Assembly: GCA_964604165.1 (NCBI GenBank)
Contig: CAZRYF010000013.1
Span: 17,741-81,740 of the forward strand
From: JAYZDK01 sp964604165
Lineage (GTDB): Bacteria; Myxococcota_A; UBA796; CAJQPC01
Reading direction: 5' to 3'
DNA: 64,000 bases
The notes under the pieces are model-generated. The model had not been told where the DNA came from and did not search any database. It saw only the letters and a list, made by a program, of their open reading frames with translations. A program made the translations under genes and the position numbers. Below are positions 34,393-42,663 of this stretch, in pieces; positions within the stretch are counted from its first letter, which is position 1, and each line of letters begins with the position of its first letter.

Positions 34393-35196
34393 GTAGTTCG
34401 GCTGCTGGATTTGCTGTGCCAGCACGGCGATGGCCGCCTGCTGCATGGTGAGCAGCTTGGAGTGCTCGGCGGTCTCCCTGGCGAAGTCCGCATCCCTGAC
34501 GTTCGACCGGGACGTGATCAGGTTTTCCGAGTAGCTGGACAGGTAGTCCACGGCGGACTCAAACCGATTGGTCGTGGCGCCGTATTTTGCACGGTGAGCA
34601 TTGACCGAGTCGAGGGCCGTGTCGACCGTGGTGATCGCGGCGGCCGCCGTGGTGGTGGTGGCGATGCTCAGGCTGTTCACGCCGAGGGTGGAGCTCTGCA
34701 GGTCCCCGAGGGTGATCGAGATCCGATCGTTGGAAGTACCGTCCAACCCGACCTGAACTGACAAGGTGGTGGTGGTCCCGTTTGTAAGCTTGATGTCGTT
34801 GAACTCGGTGTTGGCTGCCACGCGCCCCACCTCGGTGATCAGCTCATTCATCTCACTGGTGAGGTTGGTCCGGTCCGCGCTGGAAATGGTAGACGAGGAA
34901 GCCTGCACGGCGATCTCCCGTACCCGCTTGAGCAGGTCGGAGACCGACTGGCTTGCATCGTCTGCCACGTTGACCACGCTGATGCCGTCATTTGTGTTTC
35001 GAGTGGCTTGACCGGCCGACTGAATCAACGCGTCGAGGTTCTCGGAGATGGCGAATCCAGCAGGATCGTCCCCGGCGCGGTTGATTCGGTAGCCCGATGA
35101 GAGCCTCTCGGCCCGAACCGCCCTTGCGCGGTCGAGTCGCCCGATGTCCGCCAGAGTCCCGGCGGTGTGAAAGTTCGAACGTATACTGATTCCCAT
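34375..35196 (-). CDS. Flagellin (short, D0/D1 only)
   Basis: The 273-residue protein starts at ATG 35196, with GGAGGG four bases upstream. The N-terminal D0/D1 segment has 'RAERLSSGYRINRAGDDPAG' and 'FAISENLDALI'; the C-terminal segment has 'RSNVRDADFARETAEHSK' and ends in 'QQIQQPNYLLSLL', the usual flagellin terminus. The central variable region is only a short Thr-rich stretch ('TNGTTTTLSVQVG', 'IATTTTAAAAITTV'), so the outer D2/D3 domains are missing. No other flagellar, chaperone or chemotaxis gene is nearby. I could not find a convincing sigma-28 or sigma-54 promoter upstream. Confidence 0.93.
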   Translation of the reverse strand: MGISIRSNFHTAGTLADIGRLDRARAVRAERLSSGYRINRAGDDPAGFAISENLDALIQSAGQATRNTNDGISVVNVADDASQSVSDLLKRVREIAVQASSSTISSADRTNLTSEMNELITEVGRVAANTEFNDIKLTNGTTTTLSVQVGLDGTSNDRISITLGDLQSSTLGVNSLSIATTTTAAAAITTVDTALDSVNAHRAKYGATTNRFESAVDYLSSYSENLITSRSNVRDADFARETAEHSKLLTMQQAAIAVLAQQIQQPNYLLSLL

Positions 35197-35393
35197 GCTG
35201 CCCTCCGCTTGAGGGCCAGGCACGACCAAAAAGGGGAGGATCCCCGATTTAGCGATCTGCGCGCACGGGCAAGCCCGGTTGCTCAGAGATGTAGAAACGC
35301 GCCCAGCGTTGAATCCACCTTAGCATGAAGCCGCGCCCACGGCGGATTCGCATGCGTTGTTAATCCGGGGGAAACCAGGATTGAAAGGGCGAA
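35197..35393. other. Intergenic region between flagellin and HEAT-repeat genes
   Basis: Both flanking genes are on the minus strand, so this is the flagellin leader. Reading the minus strand, a small GC stem (GGGGA/TCCCC) followed by a T run lies near 35235. I see no clear promoter or small gene. Confidence 0.4.
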
Positions 35394-36596
35394 TCAGAGG
35401 TAGTTCAGGCCCCTTGGGGTTCTCTCAACGGTCAGGGGATCAAACCTGGGGTCCGGTTCTTCAGGATCCCACTCACGAAGCTCCACCGGCGAATCGGCCG
35501 GGACGCGCTTGAGCAGATTCTGCCGGGCCATGTTGTCGGCGTTGAGTGCCTCCGCCGCCAGGCGGCAGCTTTCTGCAAAGGGGGTTCCCTGATACCGCTG
35601 TTCTACGGCATAGATGGTTGGAATTACGGACGGATCTCCCAGGTGGGCCAGCTTTCTGACCACCAGCAAGAGCTCGTCCTTCTTCAAGGATCGGTTGGAC
35701 TCAATGAGCTTTGCAAGGCTGGGAACAGAAGACTCATCCGCCAGGGCCACGGCAAGTTTCAAGGTGGCGGTCTGCCCCACCGGGTGGCGCTCTGCCACGA
35801 CCCTCTCTTGCAAAAGGGGCAGCAGGCCCGGGTGGGCGTAATGGGCCAGGGCGCCCAGGGCGGCGGTTCGGACGTACCCTTCCGGATCCTTGCGCACGAC
35901 CTCTTGGAGCAACGGGATGATCTGCGTGGCGGGCAGGCCAGGGCCCCCGAGTCCTTCAGCGCAGCGAACACGCACCTTGGAGTCCCTGGCTTTCAGCAGG
36001 GCCATGTGGGCCTGGTGCAGCCGTGGAGGGGCGAAGTACTCGGCAGCGTCGAGGGCCGCGACACGGGGGGGCAGGGGCAATTGGTCGTCCGAGGCAATGA
36101 ACACCATGGCGTCGGATAGTTGGCCTGCATCCAGTAGACGGGTGGCCACAAGGAGCTCCGTAAGCAGCGCCGGGTCCATGGGGCGATACCGGGCCAGGAG
36201 TTCCGGGAGCTCGTTCACCACTTGGGCTGGGTCCTTCTCGACGAGCACCGCCAGCGCTCTCCGTCGACCCAGGGGAGGAGCCTTGTCCCGGACCAGGACC
36301 TCTCGCACCTGGTCCAGGGCCCCTGGGCTGCCCAGGGTCGCGAGGGCGTCCACTGCCGCAACACAGACCGCCACCACCGGGTCCATTCCGCACCGGGCCC
36401 CCAGTCGCACCGTGGCCGATTGGACGCCGCGGTCACCTAGTACGGTGGCTGCCTGGGCTCTGCGCTCGGGGTCCTTGTCGTTCTCCAGGGCCGCCCGCAC
36501 AGCGTCGTCGGTCATCTTGTCAATGCGCTTGGCGTGGGCCGCGCTGCTGCACGTCAGGGCTGCTGCGAAAGAAAGAAGAGTGAAGAATAGACGCAT
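35394..36596 (-). CDS. Secreted HEAT-repeat protein
   Basis: The 400-residue protein has signal peptide 'MRLFFTLLSFAAALTCSSAAHA', so it is probably periplasmic. The mature part is a run of helical HEAT/PBS-lyase-like repeats of 30-35 residues, for example 'AAVDALATLGSPGALDQVRE', 'RVRCAEGLGGPGLPATQIIP' and 'YVRTAALGALAHYAHPGLLP'. Such solenoids act as protein-binding scaffolds; no catalytic motif is visible. The chosen start at ATG 36596 puts the signal peptide at the N-terminus; a longer frame upstream adds 33 unlikely residues. Downstream of it lies the flagellin, but no functional link is shown. Confidence 0.85.
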   Translation of the reverse strand: MRLFFTLLSFAAALTCSSAAHAKRIDKMTDDAVRAALENDKDPERRAQAATVLGDRGVQSATVRLGARCGMDPVVAVCVAAVDALATLGSPGALDQVREVLVRDKAPPLGRRRALAVLVEKDPAQVVNELPELLARYRPMDPALLTELLVATRLLDAGQLSDAMVFIASDDQLPLPPRVAALDAAEYFAPPRLHQAHMALLKARDSKVRVRCAEGLGGPGLPATQIIPLLQEVVRKDPEGYVRTAALGALAHYAHPGLLPLLQERVVAERHPVGQTATLKLAVALADESSVPSLAKLIESNRSLKKDELLLVVRKLAHLGDPSVIPTIYAVEQRYQGTPFAESCRLAAEALNADNMARQNLLKRVPADSPVELREWDPEEPDPRFDPLTVERTPRGLNYL

Positions 36597-36836
36597 GAAA
36601 TTGCCTAACCCAGATTCTCCGCCCTCACCTGCTGCCTTCGGCCAAAGCCTGTGAGCAGGGAGAGCCGTGAAGACTCGCGTATTGACCACCCTCATGGCTT
36701 CGAGATAAGTTCAACGACCTCGCGCGACACTTGGAGAGGCTCGATCCGCGTTGGGAAACAGGTGGATTTCCTGACACAAGGCCAAATCCTCTTGGACGTC
36801 AATTGGTGCCGGTAGTTTAGACAACCCTCCCTTCCA
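36597..36836. other. Divergent intergenic region between the HEAT-repeat and capD-like genes
   Basis: These 240 bases must hold promoters for both directions. The composition is more AT-rich than the flanks. I see no gene, and no strong promoter match. Confidence 0.4.
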
Positions 36837-38738
36837 ATGATCCCTTTCGTACACCGCTTTCGCCGAAACCTCGTGGACGGGCTCGTGCTCGTGTTGGCCT
36901 TCGTCACCGCTTTCATGGTGCGGTTTGACGGAGTGCTGCCAGAGCAGATGCTCAAGCGAATGGTGTTCTTGCTGCCCTACGTGGTGGTGTTTCGCTATCT
37001 GACCCTTTCAATGGTCGGTGTGCCGCGTTTCGCCTGGCGCTTCGTGGGGCTCCGTGAGAGCGGGCGAATTCTCCAGGGGGTCTTTCTTTCCAGTCTGTTC
37101 TTTGTCTTTCTTCGCGTCGCTGGGGAACAGGCGCTCGATTTGACGGGACGGGCTCGGTACCTGCTCATTCCCTATGGCGTGATCATCATCGATGCGCTGT
37201 TGGCCTTCTTGGGTATTGCCGGCGTTCGGGTCTTGGCGCGGTTGCGCAACGAGCGGCGCTCCCGATTGCGTCACCTGTCGCCGTCCGTGTCCGGCCCGCC
37301 TGTGCGCGTTCTCCTGGTGGGCGCTGGGTCTGCTGGGGCCCAGGTGGCCCGGGGAATCATCGCTCGGCCCGACATGGGGCTCTTCCCCGTGGGCTTTGTG
37401 GATGACGATAGCTTGAAGCACGGTAGTGATGTGCACGGTCTCCGGGTGTTGGGAAGTTGTAGCGATTTGGAGCGGCTGGTCGCTGCCCACGAGGTGAGCG
37501 AGGCAATCATCACCATTGCGAACGCCTCGACATCAGAGATTCGCCAAGTTGTTTCCCTTTGCGCCTTGGCGGGTGTAGACGCCAAGATCATTCCGGCTCT
37601 CCACGAGATTCTCGACGGGCGGGTGGAGATCTCCCGCATCCGAAAGGTATCGATTGATGATCTCCTGGGCCGAGACGTTGTGTCTCTGGATCTTGATTTG
37701 GTTGGAGGCTTTGTCGAAGGCCGCTCGATAATGGTCACGGGCGCGGGTGGCTCCATCGGCAGCGAGCTGTGCCGACAAGTTGCCCGCCTTCGGCCGGCGC
37801 TGCTTGTCCTTGTGGAGCGGGCCGAGCCGTCGCTTTTCTCGATCCACCGTGAGCTGTCTGCCCTGGTGCCAGATCTGGAGATCGTTGCCGCTGTTGCGGA
37901 TGTCGGTGACGGCCCTCGGGTGGCCACGCTCATGACCCGCCACGAGCCCGACGTGATCTTCCACGCTGCAGCGCACAAGCACGTGCCTCTCATGGAGACC
38001 AACGCAGGGGAAGCCATCAAGAACAATGTATTTGGGACCCGAACTCTGGCCACTGCGGCATGTGCTCATGGGGTGGAGACCTTTGTGCTCATCAGCACGG
38101 ACAAGGCAGTGAACCCTACCTCGATCATGGGGGCGACCAAGCGTGTGGCAGAGGTGCTCGCCCGTTCTATTGGCCAAGAGTCGAGCACACGCTTTGTCGC
38201 AGTTCGCTTTGGCAACGTGCTGGGTTCGGCGGGATCCGTGATCCCCATCTTCGAGAACCAGATTGCCGCTGGCGGACCTGTCACCGTCACCCACCCGGAC
38301 ATGCAGCGGTACTTTATGACCATCCCCGAGGCGAGCCAATTGGTCATCCAGGCGGGAGCCATGGGCCAGGGTGGGGAGATCTACACGCTTGACATGGGGC
38401 AGCCAGTGCGCATCGTGGACCTGGCGCGGGACATGATTCGCCTCTCGGGTCTTAAGCCAGACGAGGACATCGAGATCGTCTTTTCAGGGATTCGGCCCGG
38501 CGAAAAGCTCTTCGAGGAACTCAGGCTCCAAGCAGAGGCCATGGACGACACGGATCATCCCAAGATCTTCGGGGGGCGGCTTGGTCCAGTGGCCGCCCAA
38601 GAAGTGGCAGAGGGGCTTGAGCGTCTCGGGGCCTGCTGCCAGAGTGAGGAGCGCCAGGAGGTAATGGAGGCGCTCAGGGGCCTTGTGCCCGAGTTGCAGG
38701 AGGATGCACGGAAGGGGAACCTGCAGCCGCAGCCTTGA
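36837..38738 (+). CDS. Nucleoside-diphosphate-sugar 4,6-dehydratase, CapD/WbpM/PglF type
   Basis: The 633-residue protein has four N-terminal membrane helices (first 150 residues), a CoA-binding-like Rossmann segment 'VLLVGAGSAGAQVARGII', then a short-chain dehydrogenase domain. The latter shows 'GRSIMVTGAGGSIGSELC' (NAD-binding GxxGxxG), 'VIFHAAAHKHVPLME' and 'FVLISTDKAVNPTSIMGATK', where the usual catalytic Tyr is replaced by Met as in the WbpM/PglF group. It converts UDP-GlcNAc to a 4-keto-6-deoxy sugar for capsule, O-antigen or glycan synthesis. Full length. It is followed only by a gene remnant, so the expected glycan operon is missing here. Confidence 0.93.
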   Translation: MIPFVHRFRRNLVDGLVLVLAFVTAFMVRFDGVLPEQMLKRMVFLLPYVVVFRYLTLSMVGVPRFAWRFVGLRESGRILQGVFLSSLFFVFLRVAGEQALDLTGRARYLLIPYGVIIIDALLAFLGIAGVRVLARLRNERRSRLRHLSPSVSGPPVRVLLVGAGSAGAQVARGIIARPDMGLFPVGFVDDDSLKHGSDVHGLRVLGSCSDLERLVAAHEVSEAIITIANASTSEIRQVVSLCALAGVDAKIIPALHEILDGRVEISRIRKVSIDDLLGRDVVSLDLDLVGGFVEGRSIMVTGAGGSIGSELCRQVARLRPALLVLVERAEPSLFSIHRELSALVPDLEIVAAVADVGDGPRVATLMTRHEPDVIFHAAAHKHVPLMETNAGEAIKNNVFGTRTLATAACAHGVETFVLISTDKAVNPTSIMGATKRVAEVLARSIGQESSTRFVAVRFGNVLGSAGSVIPIFENQIAAGGPVTVTHPDMQRYFMTIPEASQLVIQAGAMGQGGEIYTLDMGQPVRIVDLARDMIRLSGLKPDEDIEIVFSGIRPGEKLFEELRLQAEAMDDTDHPKIFGGRLGPVAAQEVAEGLERLGACCQSEERQEVMEALRGLVPELQEDARKGNLQPQP

Positions 38739-38995
38739 ATCTTCGGATTCTACTGAGTGCGTACGGTGCGCCGGTTTTGCTTCCCTTGCGCCGGTTCATG
38801 GAGGCCGCGGTGCGACACTCTTGGCTGGAGCCGGAGCGCGGAAGGAGACTTGTCGCCTGGGCGAGGGAATCGGGTGGCCCCCGATGGGTCGCCTGGGAGG
38901 AGATGGTCTACTTCTTGGTTCCCACGGCGCACCAGAATGGCAGATTCTCTGAGAACTCGATGTTTTCAAGGTCTGCGTCCACCATCATGTCGTGA
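38735..38995 (+). pseudogene. Short open frame, possible remnant of a glycosyltransferase gene
   Basis: A TTG start overlaps the dehydratase stop, and the first residues 'MNLRILLSAYGAP' resemble the N-terminus of GT4 glycosyltransferases. The homology-like part stops after about ten residues. The rest ('RFMEAAVRHSWLEPERGRR' and on) is not recognisable, and the last 88 bases run through the opposite-strand methyltransferase. It is most simply read as the scar of a deletion that removed downstream glycan genes; a genuine small protein is possible but unlikely. Confidence 0.3.
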
Positions 38996-39741
38996 ATCTG
39001 CTCCCGCGTGAAGCGCTGCTCGAGCCTTGTACCGAGCCGGTCGAGGGCATTGTTCCGAATCATGTAGAACGTGCGATGTCGGAAGTCGCTCAGGGGAAAA
39101 TTGGAAACGTCCATTCCCAGCGATTCTGCAAGCAGGGCCGACTTTGTCAGTGGCAGGAAAACGGTCGCTGCAAGCACCTGGCTCGCAGCGAAGCGTGGCC
39201 CCGGTGGGAGCCTTGACACGCTGCCCCGGAGCAATTCGCTGGCTTTCCAGACCCCTCGGTACCAGAGCGGACGGTTCTCCATGGCGTAGTAGAGGTACAC
39301 CAGGAAGGGGGCGCCCGGCTTGAGTTTTGAGGTGCAGGAAGCGAGAGCCGCCCCTGTATCGGGGATGTGGTGGAGCACCCCGAGCGAGTACCCAAAGTCC
39401 ATGCTCCCGTCCTTGAGCGGAATCGAGTCGACGCTGGCCTTGTGGAACGCACAATTTGGCTGGTCGGCGAGATTTCGCCTGGCGACCTCGATGGCGCCGC
39501 TGGGGTCGATGCAATGCAGTTTCCCCACTCTCCTGGCGCAGATCTTCGCCCAGCGTCCGCTTCCGCATCCCAGGTCAAATCCCTCAGCGTTGGCGGGCAG
39601 GGTGTCCCATGGAAAGACCGCAAAATAGGCCTCAAAGATGCGTTGGTGCTCTTTGCGTTCCCAATCTGTCAGGTTTGACTGGTCAAACCGCTCCCACTCG
39701 TCGCCGAATCCTCGTACGGTAGACTCGTCTGCATTCCTCAT
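38908..39741 (-). CDS. Class I SAM-dependent methyltransferase
   Basis: The 277-residue protein starts at ATG 39741 ('MRNADESTVRGFGDEWERF'); an in-frame start 18 bases upstream is also possible. The SAM-binding block is 'GFDLGCGSGRWAKICARRVG', then 'LHCIDPSGAIEVARRNL', and motif III-like 'FGYSLGVLHHIPDTGAAL'. 'MRNADESTVRGFGDEW' resembles small-molecule methyltransferases found in glycan and secondary-metabolite loci. It may methylate a sugar made with the dehydratase 170 bases away, but the two genes converge, so this is only contextual. Confidence 0.85.
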   Translation of the reverse strand: MRNADESTVRGFGDEWERFDQSNLTDWERKEHQRIFEAYFAVFPWDTLPANAEGFDLGCGSGRWAKICARRVGKLHCIDPSGAIEVARRNLADQPNCAFHKASVDSIPLKDGSMDFGYSLGVLHHIPDTGAALASCTSKLKPGAPFLVYLYYAMENRPLWYRGVWKASELLRGSVSRLPPGPRFAASQVLAATVFLPLTKSALLAESLGMDVSNFPLSDFRHRTFYMIRNNALDRLGTRLEQRFTREQIHDMMVDADLENIEFSENLPFWCAVGTKK

Positions 39742-40035
39742 TGTTCGGAATCCTCTCAAGGCTACCGGGAGAGTCTGCAGTGGCCGTGACCACTGGTTGT
39801 TCAGTTGGAGCGGAGGGTAATTGGTTCAGTCTCGTGCCGCCGGCTCCATTTCTTTCTTCCGGTTGGGGCCAGGAGGATTCAGGTAAGTGTTGAAACGGAA
39901 CGTGTGGGGCTGTCACTCAGGTCCGCTGCGCTCGATTCCTGCCCACAGTCCCCCCGTCGGCCGGGGGGAGTCCCAGAGGGGACCGTCCTACAATCTTGAG
40001 TCTATTTCCGCTCACTCGCTCGATTGCTCGATTGC
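39742..40035. other. Intergenic region with strong hairpins
   Basis: These 294 bases lie between two minus-strand genes and hold no convincing gene. They contain a strong hairpin (39949-39969), a second small hairpin just after it (GTCCC/GGGAC near 39970-39984), and a short tandem repeat GCTCGATT twice at the asparaginase 3' end (from 40018). Confidence 0.45.
39949..39969. terminator. Strong GC hairpin, possible terminator
   Basis: TCCCCCCG pairs with CGGGGGGA around a five-base loop (TCGGC), an 8-bp stem. It lies 67 bases downstream of the asparaginase stop (minus strand). No T run follows on that strand, so an intrinsic terminator is doubtful. Confidence 0.35.
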
Positions 40036-40920
40036 TCAGCTTTGTGCTTGGGGCCCCTGGGGCCTGCCACTCGCCTCCGCCTCGTTCCAGAAACCGTGGA
40101 TGCCGGTCTCGTCCACTTTGCACCAACTCATAGAGGCGGTGGTGCGCCGGGCCACCCAGTGTCCGGTCTTGTCCACCGCTATGAAACCGGCCCGCCAGTC
40201 CCATTCCTGCATCTCGCTGATCAGGTCCAATGCGGCAGCGTTCAGGTCCGCTCCTCGCCGGCTTGCTTCAGTGAGTCGCACCGCCAGGGCGCAGTCCACG
40301 ATGTGCTCTCCGACCCCGGTGGTCGTGACCGCACAGTGGGCGTTTGCGTGGTTGCCGGCCACCGTGCACGAGTCGCTGACCCTTCCAACCCGCTCCATAC
40401 CGCGGCCCCCGGTGCTGCTCGCGGCGCAAAGGTCACCGCGATCGTCCAGCGCCACTGCGCCCACGGTTCCTGTTTCCCCTTCCAAGGCTGCCTGCCAGGC
40501 GCGAAGGGCAGCCTCGCTGCGCACATCCCCCAAGGGCAGTCCCAGCTCTTGGGCTCGCTGCACTGCACCACCTCCAGCAAGCACCCGATCCTTCTCGCCC
40601 AAGAGGTGGTGACAGAGCAGGATTGGATTCGGCAACTTCTCCGCGTTGATCACGCCGGAAAAGCGGCGTGTCGATCCATCGCAGAGGCTCGCGGAGAGGC
40701 GGGCTGCCCCATCCTGCTGGAGCTTGCTTCCAAGTCCCGCGTTGAAGAGGGGGTTGTCCTCCAGCAGCCTCGTGGCCTCGATCACCGCGAGCAGCGCCCC
40801 GGACTTCTGTAGGGTGGCGAAGGCAGCGGCAGCCACTTCTTCCAGGGCAGCTTGAATGGCTCCCCGGGTCTTTTCATCTCGTGCTTTGCCTGCGCCGCCA
40901 TGGAGGAGAAGAATGGACAT
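40036..40920 (-). CDS. Plant-type (Ntn) L-asparaginase / isoaspartyl peptidase
   Basis: The 294-residue proenzyme is a self-cleaving N-terminal nucleophile hydrolase. The scissile site and nucleophile are Gly151-Thr152 in 'EGETGTVGAVALDD', followed by 'CAASSTGGRGMERVGRVSDS' and 'VAGNHANA', which form the substrate pocket. The N-terminal 'LLLHGGAG' and 'NPLFNAGLGSKLQQDG' are family hallmarks. It hydrolyses beta-aspartyl peptides or asparagine. It lies nine bases downstream of the ABC exporter pair on the same strand, so it may be co-transcribed with it. No signal peptide is seen, so it is cytoplasmic. Confidence 0.92.
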   Translation of the reverse strand: MSILLLHGGAGKARDEKTRGAIQAALEEVAAAAFATLQKSGALLAVIEATRLLEDNPLFNAGLGSKLQQDGAARLSASLCDGSTRRFSGVINAEKLPNPILLCHHLLGEKDRVLAGGGAVQRAQELGLPLGDVRSEAALRAWQAALEGETGTVGAVALDDRGDLCAASSTGGRGMERVGRVSDSCTVAGNHANAHCAVTTTGVGEHIVDCALAVRLTEASRRGADLNAAALDLISEMQEWDWRAGFIAVDKTGHWVARRTTASMSWCKVDETGIHGFWNEAEASGRPQGPQAQS

Positions 40921-40929
40921 GGTGGGAGC

Positions 40930-42663
40930 CTATCCCGCGGCACCCAACCCTTTGCGGACCAGGTCTGCGTAGCGGCCATTTTGGGCCAGAAGATGGTCGT
41001 GGTTCCCTTGTTCGATCACCCGGCCACCATCGAGCACCACAATGCGATCCGCTTTGGCGATGGTGGAGAGACGGTGGGCGATCACCAGCACGGTCTTCTT
41101 CTCCAGGATCTTTGAAACCGCATCCTGCACCATGGCCTCTGTGACCGAGTCCACCGATGCGGTGGCTTCATCCAGAATCACCACCACCGGGTCGTAGGCC
41201 ATGGTGCGGGCAAAGGTCAAGAGCTGCCCCTGGCCCGAGGAGAGGTTGGCTCCACGCTCCCGGAGCACATGGTTCCAGCCTTCCGCCAGGCCCTCCACCA
41301 GGGAGTCCGCGTGCACCAGTGCTGCGGCGGCGTTCAGGCGGGCATCGTCCAGCCCCTCTGCGCCCAGGCCCACGTTGAAGGCGATGGTGTCCCCAAAGAG
41401 GTGCACGTCCTGGTGCACGGCCGCCACGTGTCGCCGAAGCACCGAGGGGCGAATCTCGGAGATCTCCACCCCATCCAGGGTGATCGAGCCCTGGTAGCCG
41501 TCATAGGCCCGGGTAAGCAGCCTGGAGAGCGTGGTTTTGCCGCACCCGGTGTGTCCCACAAGCGCCACCACCTCTCCCGGCTCCACCTCCAGGTCAATGC
41601 CATGGAGCACCTCTTGTCCGGGCTCATAGGCAAACCGGACCTTTCGAAGCTGGATCTTCCCCTCAATTTCGGTCGGTTCGATGCCTGCATCCTCGATGCG
41701 GGTGCCGTTGTCCAGCAGGGTGAAGATCTTCTCCAACGCTGCGGTGGCGCGCTGAATGACAGCCACCTTGCCGGAAAACTGCTGAAGAGGCCGAAAGAGG
41801 CGGTCCAGGTAGTCGATGAAGGCCACAAGGAGTCCTGCGGTCACTGTGCCCGAGAGCCAGCCAGAGCTTCCGTACCAAAGCAGCAGCGCGATGCAGATTC
41901 GTCCGGTGGAGTCCACCACGGCAAACATGAGGGCATCCCAGACGTTGGAGCGAATGGACGTGTCACGGTAGGCTCGGTTTCGCCGCTTGAACTCAGCCAG
42001 GGATGCCTCTTCATGGGAGTAGAGTTGCACCACCTCGACCCCCGCGAGCCGCTCCGCAAGAAAGGCGTTGACCTGGGCCAGTTGTTCCCGGACCAGCAAG
42101 AAACAGTCCCGTAGGCGCAGCCGACACACCTGGAGCGCAAACAGAAGGGGGGGGGCCACGAGAAGCAGGAGGAGGGTCAGGCGCCAGTCCATCATGAACA
42201 TCACCGTGAGCACCCCGAGCACCACGAGCACGTCGAGTACGATGGTGACCACACCAGCGGTGAGGGCCTCTCCCAGGGACTCCACGTCCGAGATCGCCCG
42301 GGTGAGAAGGGCGCCGGCAGGCCGCTTGTCGAAAAAGGCCGGGGCCAGGGACAAGAGCTGCTGGTAGACGGAGTCTCGCAGGCGCACGATGGTGCGCTGG
42401 CCCGCGTGGGCCAGGGCCAGCATGTACGCCCCCTCCACCAGGTAGGTCAGCAGGGCCACCAGGGCATACGCCACGGCCAGCCGATCCAGGTCCGCAAGCT
42501 CCCCAGGCACGATGTGCTCATCCAGGGCCTGCTTCAGCATCAAGGGCTGCACCAGGGCCCCGGCCATGGCCAAGGGGGTCAGCACCAGCGCCAAGAGGAA
42601 CAGGTGGCGATCCGGCCGGGCGTGGGGCCATAGGCGTCCCAGGAGCTCTCGATCGGTCTTCAT
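40930..42663 (-). CDS. ABC exporter half-transporter (MdlB-like), second subunit
   Basis: The 577-residue protein has a membrane domain (about 1-320, six helices) followed by an ATPase. The ATPase has Walker A 'VALVGHTGCGKTTLSRLL', signature 'ANLSSGQGQLLTFARTM' (LSSGQ), Walker B 'VVILDEATASVDS' (intact Glu) and switch 'LVIAHRLSTIAKADR'. Type I exporter (MsbA/Mdl class). The start overlaps the stop of the partner subunit (ATGA at 42660-42663), so the two form a heterodimer with high probability. The substrate, lipid or drug, is unknown. Confidence 0.93.
   Translation of the reverse strand: MKTDRELLGRLWPHARPDRHLFLLALVLTPLAMAGALVQPLMLKQALDEHIVPGELADLDRLAVAYALVALLTYLVEGAYMLALAHAGQRTIVRLRDSVYQQLLSLAPAFFDKRPAGALLTRAISDVESLGEALTAGVVTIVLDVLVVLGVLTVMFMMDWRLTLLLLLVAPPLLFALQVCRLRLRDCFLLVREQLAQVNAFLAERLAGVEVVQLYSHEEASLAEFKRRNRAYRDTSIRSNVWDALMFAVVDSTGRICIALLLWYGSSGWLSGTVTAGLLVAFIDYLDRLFRPLQQFSGKVAVIQRATAALEKIFTLLDNGTRIEDAGIEPTEIEGKIQLRKVRFAYEPGQEVLHGIDLEVEPGEVVALVGHTGCGKTTLSRLLTRAYDGYQGSITLDGVEISEIRPSVLRRHVAAVHQDVHLFGDTIAFNVGLGAEGLDDARLNAAAALVHADSLVEGLAEGWNHVLRERGANLSSGQGQLLTFARTMAYDPVVVILDEATASVDSVTEAMVQDAVSKILEKKTVLVIAHRLSTIAKADRIVVLDGGRVIEQGNHDHLLAQNGRYADLVRKGLGAAG

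Noticed and set aside
35197..35330. A flagellar sigma-28 or sigma-54 promoter upstream of flagellin.
   Set aside because: Read on the minus strand, no GCCGATAA or TGGCAC-N5-TTGC-like pair is present at a correct spacing.
40018..40037. Tandem GCTCGATT repeats as a mini-satellite or attachment site.
   Set aside because: Only two and a half copies of 8 bases; no integrase or second copy seen.
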